A program made the position numbers and the translations under genes. From assembly GCA_945932505.1 (NCBI GenBank), contig CAMEQB010000005.1, forward strand, positions 1 through 37,742: DNA of 37,742 nucleotides, given 5' to 3'. Shown here piece after piece: positions 31,403 to 37,742 of this stretch (positions within the stretch are counted from its first letter, which is position 1; every line of letters begins with the position of its first letter). This DNA comes from an uncultured Spirochaetales bacterium (GTDB lineage: Bacteria > Spirochaetota > Spirochaetia > Sphaerochaetales > Sphaerochaetaceae). The notes below the pieces were generated by a model. The model worked only from the letters and a program-made list of their open reading frames with translations. It was not told the DNA's origin and made no database searches.

Positions 31403-34327
31403 ATGCATTATCAACTGGACGAAACTTGGATTCCTTTCTCTTCTTTGATGTTGAAGCATGTATATAACGTGCTTCTCATCTGCTCTGACTACGACCGATT
31501 CATGCTTGAAGAAGACGGAAGAGTGGAAGAAGAGCTATATAAAGAATATACAGCCTTGGGGCTCTCAAACCCACCTAAAATTACACATACATCAAGTGAA
31601 GACGAAGCTTTAGAGTACCTGAAGAATGGTAAGTTTGATCTCGTAATATCTATGCTGGAGCTGGGATCAGGGAGAGTTGAAGCCTTGGCTGAAGCTGTGA
31701 AGAAATATGATTCATCTCTTCCTTTTATAGTCCTCTCCCCTTCTCCTGACCATAGGAGAGTAAAGGAACTAAAGGGTGAAAATTGTCCTTACATCGATTA
31801 CATGTTCTATTGGATGGGAGACCCGTCTGTATTCCTTGCAATGATAAAGCTTATTGAGGATGCCATAAATGTAGACCATGACACTGAGGAAGCTGACGTA
31901 GAAGTCATTCTCTTTGTAGAAGACTCGGTCAAGTTCATATCCTCTTATCTTCCCCAGCTCTATATGCTTTTGATCCAGCAAAACAGAGCCTCTATTCTCG
32001 AAGCCCTCAACGAGTGGGGAATGAAGCTGAGAATGAGGGGAAGACCAAAAATCATCCTCGCTAGAAACTATAATGAAGCTTGGGCTCTCTACAATAAATA
32101 CAGAGACAATATCCTGGGAGTAATAACTGACCTCTCATTTCCTTCCCCTTACGGAGACAAAGAGGGAGGGAAAGAGCTGGGAAAGGCAATTAAGAAAGAT
32201 AACCCGGAAATCCCAGTGCTCTTGCAGTCTACAGATGAAAACGCAGAAATAATCGCCAAAGAAATAGGTGCAGACTTTATTTGGAAACTTTCTCCAGATA
32301 GATATCATTTCTTAGAGTCATATTTTAAAACAAAATATGACTTCGGAGCTTTTAATTTTATAGACCCAGCTACAGGGGAGACTATAGCCACAGCCTCTAC
32401 AATGAAGGAGCTGCAGGATAAGATGATGGAGGTTCCTATCTCATCCTTTGCCTACCATGTAAGAAAGAATGATCTCTCCAGATGGCTTAGAGCCCAATCT
32501 CTCTATCATCTTGCTTCTATTTTAAAGCCCATAACTATGAAGAGCGATGGAAGCGACGCAGAGAAGACAAGAGAGCTTATATACACAACTATAAAAAGCT
32601 ACAGAAAAGAAAGGACAAGAGGCTCTATAGCTGAATTCAACAGAAAGAGTTATGACGAGACCTTCCTTTTTACCAGAATCGGTAAAGGTTCCTTGGGAGG
32701 AAAAGGTAGAGGACTGGCATTCATTGCTATGGAGATGAAGGCTGATGGAATAGGCAAGAGATATAAAGATGTCTACGTCTCTATTCCTCGCACTGTTGTA
32801 ATATCTACAGAGCTTTTCGATAGATTCCTCGCCCTCAACGACTTCTGGCCAGGAGATTTTGTAGATAAGAAAGACGATGAAATACTCTCTATTTTTCTTA
32901 GTGCAAAGCTGCCCGAGGATCTTGAATTAGACTTAAAGAGAATCGTCGAAGTAATAAAAGTCCCAATTTCTGTAAGATCCTCTTCTCTTCTTGAGGACAG
33001 CCACTTCCAACCCTTTGCCGGAGTCTATCAGACATCCATGATTCCAAATAAGGGAAGCGACGAGAAGAGGCTTGAAGACTTGGAGAACGCTGTAAAGACA
33101 GTGTGGGCTTCAACGTACTTTGAGGGAGCGAGAGAGTATCTGAAGCGTACAGGCCATAGCACTGAAGAAGAGAAAATGGCTGTAATAATCCAGCAGATTA
33201 CTGGAAGCGACCATGACGGATTGTGGTTTCCAAATATATCAGGAGTAGCAAGAAGTCTTGATTATTATCCATCGGGAAACAGAAAAGCGGAGGATGGACT
33301 GGGAATGCTTGCCTTCGGTATGGGAAAAACTATTGTGGATGAGGGCGCAGCCTTCAGATTCTGCCCAGCAAAGCCTCAGATTCCTGTAACATCCCTTACA
33401 GGTCGCGGTTCTTCCCAGCGCTACTTTTATGCCCTGGACACCAATAAGCCTTTCTCTCCTCTCTGTGATATAGACAACCTCGTCCAGCTTCCTCTCTCAA
33501 AGGTATCTAAATATCCGAGAGCCACTATGGGAATAATGTCTGTAATGAGAAGCGACGGATTTGTCTCAGAAAACCCATATGACGAAGGCTTCAGAAGTCT
33601 TACATTCAACGGCGTCGTAAAGTATGAGATGTTGCCTCTGGCGAGAATTATCGACAACATGTTGAAGCTGGGAACCAGAACTATGGCGGAACCTGTGGAG
33701 ATTGAGTTTGCTGTAAACACAGAGCATAGCGGTATGCCTGACTTCTCTATCCTACAAATCAGGCCTATATCATCTACAGACAGATTCGAAAACATCCAAG
33801 TCACAGACGAAGAACTTAAGAGTGCTCTGGTCTCTTCTGAGAAAGTTATGGGGAACGGCAAAGTCAGCGGAGTGAGAGATATAGTCTCTATACTTCCTGA
33901 GAAATTTAATAGAAGCGAGATGACAGAGATGGCTGAGGAGCTTGAAAGGATAAACAAGCGCTTAGAAGAGCCATATGTCCTTATTGCAGCAGGAAGGCTG
34001 GGATCAAGTGACAAGTGGCTTGGCATTCCTTGTTCATGGCCCCAGATTTCAAAGGCGAGAGTAATTGTAGAGACGGGACTTGAGGAGTTACAAGCAGAAC
34101 CAAGCGAGGGTTCCCACTTCTTCCAGAACGTAACAAGTCTAGGTTGCCTGTACCTTACCAACAACCCTATAGACGGAGAAGGCAGGGTCGACTACGAGGG
34201 AATAAAGAAACTTCATCTTGTTGAAGAGACTAAGCACTTTATCCATGTAAGAAGCGAAAAAGAGCTTTTGATCAAAGCAGATGGAAGCGAAGGAAAAGCT
34301 GTAGTAATGGAGAAGAATAATGACTGA
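31403..34327 (+). CDS. Receiver-receiver-ATP-grasp (PEP-synthase N-domain) protein
   Basis: A 974-residue protein. Residues about 20-155 form a receiver-like fold in which the phospho-acceptor is M84 instead of Asp. Residues about 165-315 are a second receiver with E173/D174, D243, S276/T277 and K295 all in place. After a linker (SSFAYHV, WLRAQ), residues about 420-770 match the nucleotide-binding domain of PEP synthase/PPDK: GSLGGKGRGLA, VRSSSLLED, FAGVYQT and ILQIRPIS. The phosphohistidine and PEP/pyruvate domains are absent. The C-terminal part has SSDKWLGIPCSW and EPSEGSHFFQN, seen in related orphan proteins. It is probably not a PEP synthase. It may be a receiver-controlled phosphotransferase of unknown target. 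Coupled to the 59-residue gene. Confidence 0.85.
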   Translation: MHYQLDETWIPFSSLMLKHVYNVLLICSDYDRFMLEEDGRVEEELYKEYTALGLSNPPKITHTSSEDEALEYLKNGKFDLVISMLELGSGRVEALAEAVKKYDSSLPFIVLSPSPDHRRVKELKGENCPYIDYMFYWMGDPSVFLAMIKLIEDAINVDHDTEEADVEVILFVEDSVKFISSYLPQLYMLLIQQNRASILEALNEWGMKLRMRGRPKIILARNYNEAWALYNKYRDNILGVITDLSFPSPYGDKEGGKELGKAIKKDNPEIPVLLQSTDENAEIIAKEIGADFIWKLSPDRYHFLESYFKTKYDFGAFNFIDPATGETIATASTMKELQDKMMEVPISSFAYHVRKNDLSRWLRAQSLYHLASILKPITMKSDGSDAEKTRELIYTTIKSYRKERTRGSIAEFNRKSYDETFLFTRIGKGSLGGKGRGLAFIAMEMKADGIGKRYKDVYVSIPRTVVISTELFDRFLALNDFWPGDFVDKKDDEILSIFLSAKLPEDLELDLKRIVEVIKVPISVRSSSLLEDSHFQPFAGVYQTSMIPNKGSDEKRLEDLENAVKTVWASTYFEGAREYLKRTGHSTEEEKMAVIIQQITGSDHDGLWFPNISGVARSLDYYPSGNRKAEDGLGMLAFGMGKTIVDEGAAFRFCPAKPQIPVTSLTGRGSSQRYFYALDTNKPFSPLCDIDNLVQLPLSKVSKYPRATMGIMSVMRSDGFVSENPYDEGFRSLTFNGVVKYEMLPLARIIDNMLKLGTRTMAEPVEIEFAVNTEHSGMPDFSILQIRPISSTDRFENIQVTDEELKSALVSSEKVMGNGKVSGVRDIVSILPEKFNRSEMTEMAEELERINKRLEEPYVLIAAGRLGSSDKWLGIPCSWPQISKARVIVETGLEELQAEPSEGSHFFQNVTSLGCLYLTNNPIDGEGRVDYEGIKKLHLVEETKHFIHVRSEKELLIKADGSEGKAVVMEKNND

Positions 34328-35498
34328 ATACTATACACCTACCAGAGTTCTATTCGGGAAAGGAGCTGAAACCAAACTAGGAGAGACTCTAAAGAAAGAT
34401 GGATATAAGAGGGCGCTGTTGCACTATGGAGGAAAGAGTGCAGTACAGTCTGGTCTCTTGGATAGAATCGAAGCAGACCTAAATGAAAACGGAATCGATG
34501 TAATAAAGGTAGGAGGAGTAGTACCAAACCCAAGAGTAACAAAGGTAAGAGAAGCCATAGAAAAAGCAAAAGAACACAAATCCGAGATAATAATAGCTCT
34601 CGGAGGAGGTAGTGTAATCGATAGCGCTAAAGCTATTGCTTACGGCTTATTTAATCATGATGGTGATATTTGGGACTATTATTTGGGAGAAAGAAAAGTA
34701 AAAGGAGCTTTCCCTTTGGCTGTCATTCTCACACTCTCTGCCACCGGTAGCGAGATGAGCGCTTCAAGCGTCATATCAAACGACGAAGGACCAGGATATA
34801 AGCGTGGACTCAACTCTGAATGGGGAAGACCTAAGTACGCTTTCCTTAACCCTGAGCTTACCTATTCTGTTTCCCGTTATCAGACAGCAAGTGGATCAGC
34901 AGACATAATGATGCATACTTTAGAGCGTTTCTTTCATAGTGGAAACGGCCTTATGCTGACAGATGATCTAGCAGTATCACTACTAAAAACTGTTATGATT
35001 TATACTCCAATAGCTATTTCAGACCCTTCAAACTATGAAGCAAGGGCTAACTTAATGTGGGCAGGAGCACTATCCCACAACGGTCTGATGAATATGGGTG
35101 CAGATAGCCGCGGCGACTGGGCATGCCACCAAATGGAGCATGAACTCTCTGCAAAGTTTGATGTAGCTCATGGAGCAGGACTGACTGCCATTTGGTCAAG
35201 CTGGGCTAGGTATGTATTTCCTTCTATAGAAGATAGACTATGTATCCTTGGGGAAAAGCTCTTCTCTCTAGAGGGAGAAAAAGAGAAAATTGCTAGAGAA
35301 ACGATTTATGAAATGGAGAAGTTTTTCTTATCTATCGATATGCCTATTAGAATAGATGGCCTTGGAATAGATTTGACAGAAGATGATATTTCGGATCTTT
35401 CTTATGGTGCTACATTCCACAGAAAGAGAACAATCGGAGACTCATTCAAGCTTGGAGAGAAAGAGATATCAGATATATACAGATTGGCTAGAAGCTGA
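34320..35498 (+). CDS. Iron-type alcohol dehydrogenase (butanol dehydrogenase/YqhD group)
   Basis: NAD(P)H-dependent reduction of aldehydes to alcohols, cytosolic, 392 residues. The nucleotide motif is GGGSVIDSAK (95-104). Metal ligands are D195, H199, H270 and H284 (SADIMMHTLE, CHQMEHELSA, DVAHGAGL), with the YqhD/BdhA spacing. GGAG lies 7 nt before ATG, and the start overlaps the previous gene by 8 nt. Substrate range cannot be told from sequence. It probably removes reducing equivalents in fermentation. Confidence 0.93.
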   Translation: MTEYYTPTRVLFGKGAETKLGETLKKDGYKRALLHYGGKSAVQSGLLDRIEADLNENGIDVIKVGGVVPNPRVTKVREAIEKAKEHKSEIIIALGGGSVIDSAKAIAYGLFNHDGDIWDYYLGERKVKGAFPLAVILTLSATGSEMSASSVISNDEGPGYKRGLNSEWGRPKYAFLNPELTYSVSRYQTASGSADIMMHTLERFFHSGNGLMLTDDLAVSLLKTVMIYTPIAISDPSNYEARANLMWAGALSHNGLMNMGADSRGDWACHQMEHELSAKFDVAHGAGLTAIWSSWARYVFPSIEDRLCILGEKLFSLEGEKEKIARETIYEMEKFFLSIDMPIRIDGLGIDLTEDDISDLSYGATFHRKRTIGDSFKLGEKEISDIYRLARS

Positions 35499-35534
35499 CT
35501 ATCATTTTCCTCTTTCAAAAGCTAAGATATCACT

Positions 35535-37571
35535 ATGATTGAATTAGCATTACCGGCAGGAAGTTTATCTGGAGCATTGACGGCACTGCAGAATGGAGCA
35601 GATGCCGTTTACTTTGGTCTTAAAGACTTCTCTGCAAGAAAAGGGGCTGTCAACTTTTCAGAAGAAGATCTATCCAAGATCAGACGCTATAGCCTTGAAA
35701 ACAATAAAAAGACATATATAACAATAAACACTCTCATAGATGACGAATCTATGCCTTCCCTTATCGACACCCTTGATATGGTTGAGTTCTATGGAACAGA
35801 CGGCATAATCGTACAAGACTTAGGGGTAGCTGATATTGTGAGGAAATACTATCCATCTATTCCCCTCCACGCATCAACTCAGCTTGCTGTACATACAACA
35901 CAAGGTGTCAAGGTTCTGCAGGATTTAGGCTTTGAAAGAGTGGTGCTATCACGAGAGCTAAATCTAAAAGAAATAGAAAAGATCAGAAGAGATTGCCCTG
36001 ATATAGAAATAAAAGCCTTTATACATGGAGCCCTTTGTTATGGTTTCTCTGGGCTATGCTCAGCATCTGCCATCAAATGCCATAGATCTGCCAATGGTGG
36101 AGAATGTGCCCAGATCTGTAGGTCTTGGTTCACAGATGAAGAGACAGGTAAAAAAGGATACTTCTTCTCCATGGAAGATATGGATGCAGGAGAAGAGATA
36201 CTGGCTTTGGACAGAATGGGCATAGACAGCGCAAAGGTGGAAGGAAGATTAAAGAGCCCTGAATACTACGCATATGTAGCCAGATACTATAGAGGTATTC
36301 TTGATAGGGGATATGTCGACGAAAAAGAGAGAGAAAACGCTGCAGTAACATTCCTTAGAAAGAGCGGCGACGGTTATCTTAACTACAAGAAGGACCGACC
36401 TTCCCTCCTCTCCGGTGGATACCCAGGCCATATGGGCGTAAGAGTGGGAAGAATTGTAAAGGAAGAAGGAAACATCAGGACAATAGAATCGGAAGTGAAC
36501 ATAGAGTCTCATGACGGCCTTCAGTACTTCACTCTTGATAAAAACTCTCTTCCTGTTTCAGAAAAATTCTCCGCTAACGTAGTAGGAAAAAACAGAGGAT
36601 TTATTAAAGTCAAAATCGACTCTAGAGATAAGCTTGTTGGGAAAGAAGTCTATAAAATATCAGACTCTACGAAGAAAGAAAAAATACAGAGTACGAATAT
36701 TCCTCTCTACAGAAAGCCTGTAGATATTTCCATCTCTCTTGAAAATGATAGGATAATCGCAAAGGCACTAGGCGTTTCAAAGGAGAAAGAAGTGACTCTA
36801 AGCGAGTCCAAGTCGGAAGTAAAAGCAGAGGATAGAATAGAGAGTGCATTCAGAGAATCAGGAACTTCAAAGTACACTCTTTCTACTCTAACTTATACAA
36901 ATAATTCTGGCCTGACAAACCCTTTTATTCCTCCTTCAATACTTAAGGAATTCAGAAGATCTTTCTACGAATCTTTGGATCAAATAAAAAGAGAAAAGAA
37001 AAAGATCAAAGAAACAAAAGAGGAAATAAAATCCATTTCCCTTCCAGATAGGAAGCTTCTTTCCTCCGATCTTCCTTGGTCTATTGAACCTAAAACCATC
37101 GGAGATAGAACCTACATCACACTTCCTCCTGTATCTTTTGATGAAGATAAAGTCTGGAATATGGCACTTAAGAATGTTGAAGGAAAGGAGAATGTAACAA
37201 TAGGCCTAAACAACGTCGGGCAGATAAACTTTGCTAAAGCTCATCCTGAGTTTTCTTATTTCATCGACATATGGCTCTATGCATCTAATAGATTTACATC
37301 CCTTCTTTTCTATGAAAATATACCTTCATTGGTAGGAGGATACCTTTGGTTCGAAAGAAAACAATGTCCTGATAATTGGATTTGGTCTCCTTCTGTGACG
37401 AATTTTGAGCCACCGTACTTCATTTCACGCACCTGTTACCGTCACGATGCCCTAGGGGAGGAGTGCAAAGGGTGTAAGGGAAAATATGACTATAAGCTAT
37501 ATCAAGCACCGGATCACTTCACTCTAAAGGTACGTTCATGCCTTACTGTTTTGGAGCGGACCTCTCAATAG
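35535..37571 (+). CDS. U32-family protein (peptidase U32 / RNA-hydroxylation type)
   Basis: A 678-residue U32 protein. The N-terminal TIM-barrel-like part starts ELALPAGSLSGALTALQNGADAVYFG. The U32 signature is KAFIHGALCYGFSGLCSAS (about 155-175), followed by further Cys (C183, C192, C196 region) that can hold a cluster. A C-terminal half of about 330 residues carries a beta-barrel part and a last block with CYRHDALGEECKGCKGKYD. Related proteins (RlhA, TrhP) act in 23S rRNA or tRNA hydroxylation, but the exact RNA target here is open. The ribosome site is weak. It stands 36 nt after the alcohol dehydrogenase gene. Confidence 0.87.
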   Translation: MIELALPAGSLSGALTALQNGADAVYFGLKDFSARKGAVNFSEEDLSKIRRYSLENNKKTYITINTLIDDESMPSLIDTLDMVEFYGTDGIIVQDLGVADIVRKYYPSIPLHASTQLAVHTTQGVKVLQDLGFERVVLSRELNLKEIEKIRRDCPDIEIKAFIHGALCYGFSGLCSASAIKCHRSANGGECAQICRSWFTDEETGKKGYFFSMEDMDAGEEILALDRMGIDSAKVEGRLKSPEYYAYVARYYRGILDRGYVDEKERENAAVTFLRKSGDGYLNYKKDRPSLLSGGYPGHMGVRVGRIVKEEGNIRTIESEVNIESHDGLQYFTLDKNSLPVSEKFSANVVGKNRGFIKVKIDSRDKLVGKEVYKISDSTKKEKIQSTNIPLYRKPVDISISLENDRIIAKALGVSKEKEVTLSESKSEVKAEDRIESAFRESGTSKYTLSTLTYTNNSGLTNPFIPPSILKEFRRSFYESLDQIKREKKKIKETKEEIKSISLPDRKLLSSDLPWSIEPKTIGDRTYITLPPVSFDEDKVWNMALKNVEGKENVTIGLNNVGQINFAKAHPEFSYFIDIWLYASNRFTSLLFYENIPSLVGGYLWFERKQCPDNWIWSPSVTNFEPPYFISRTCYRHDALGEECKGCKGKYDYKLYQAPDHFTLKVRSCLTVLERTSQ

Positions 37572-37626
37572 TATGGCTATGGTTAACAATAACTATAAAT
37601 GTAGTGGCTAAATTCAACCTCGGTAG

Positions 37627-37655
37627 TTGACAGGCAACTTTTTCCATGCTTAGAT
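37627..37655 (+). promoter_or_regulatory. Possible promoter after the U32 gene
   Basis: A consensus -35 TTGACA (37627-37632) lies 17 bp from TTAGAT (37650-37655), a poor -10. Transcription would begin near 37662. The -35 also forms a short hairpin (AGTTG/CAACT) followed by TTTTT, a weak terminator candidate. Confidence 0.3.
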
Positions 37656-37707
37656 GAAATCAGATTAAAGTTTGGGATTTTCAGACCCTTTTCCGTATAT
37701 ACATGTG

Positions 37708-37736
37708 AGAGCTGGCAATGCCAGCTCTTTCTATTT
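37708..37736 (+). terminator. Terminator at the right end
   Basis: A 9-bp perfect stem, AGAGCTGGC/GCCAGCTCT (37708-37716, 37720-37728), loop AAT, followed by TTCTATTTC. It ends the U32 transcript or a short RNA from the possible promoter at 37627. Confidence 0.75.
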
Positions 37737-37742
37737 CAAAAG

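Noticed and set aside
33427-34164. Minus-strand frame of 245 codons opposite the ATP-grasp gene
   Set aside because: It covers conserved ATP-grasp and C-terminal motifs of the plus-strand gene and has no start signal.
31403-34327. Phosphoenolpyruvate synthase
   Set aside because: Only the nucleotide-binding part is there; the phosphohistidine and PEP/pyruvate domains are missing and receiver domains lead the protein.

Overview
The window looks like chromosome from an anaerobic, fermentative spirochaete, most likely Sphaerochaetaceae or a close relative. This is inferred from gene content and protein style, not from a phylogenetic marker. Supporting points are a trimeric [FeFe]-hydrogenase of the electron-bifurcating type, a long ATP-type phosphofructokinase of the kind known from spirochaetes, an MglB whose signal peptide ends AVFA-QGSAE, moderate GC and strong AGGAGG ribosome sites. 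I see no insertion sequence, phage gene, CRISPR array, rRNA or tRNA.

Layout. Positions 1-266 hold a likely small RNA (minus strand, 96 to 4) and the hydrogenase terminator. Positions 267-4316 hold hydC-hydB-hydA (minus). Positions 4437-9157 hold a tightly packed minus-strand unit: aminotransferase, ModE-like DNA-binding protein, phosphofructokinase, pRiA4b ORF-3-like protein and an unknown membrane protein. ligA (minus) is divergent from a plus-strand unit (11500-20931) with a three-gene molybdenum-hydroxylase-like set, dnaE, a double YggT protein and recG. Positions 21026-23287 hold an HD-domain protein, rsmD, an acyl-ACP thioesterase and a DUF1801 protein. slyX (minus) overlaps the last of these tail to tail and is divergent from a WYL-type regulator (plus). 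Positions 24640-28502 are an mglBAC sugar importer (minus) with an extra 60-residue membrane protein at its end. gdhA (minus) is divergent from a plus-strand run: a CpsB/YwqE-type phosphatase, a 59-residue membrane protein, a large receiver-receiver-ATP-grasp protein, an iron-type alcohol dehydrogenase and a U32 protein.

How it works together. Sugar uptake (Mgl), glycolysis (Pfk), alcohol formation (Fe-ADH) and H2 formation from NADH plus ferredoxin (HydABC) fit a sugar fermenter. GdhA and the aminotransferase link carbon to nitrogen. LigA, DnaE, RecG and RsmD are housekeeping.

Most unusual items: (1) a molybdenum-hydroxylase-like large subunit that has lost the visible molybdopterin motifs, while its [2Fe-2S] and FAD partners keep theirs; (2) a 974-residue protein with one degenerate and one intact receiver domain fused to a PEP-synthase-like ATP-grasp domain but without the phosphohistidine domain, next to an unlisted tiny membrane protein; (3) a candidate sRNA of about 93 nt with two CCUCCUUUU anti-Shine-Dalgarno stretches; (4) two LacI-type operator cores 66 bp apart upstream of mglB. 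Several starts were moved from the longest reading frame to an internal ATG on the basis of ribosome-site spacing.
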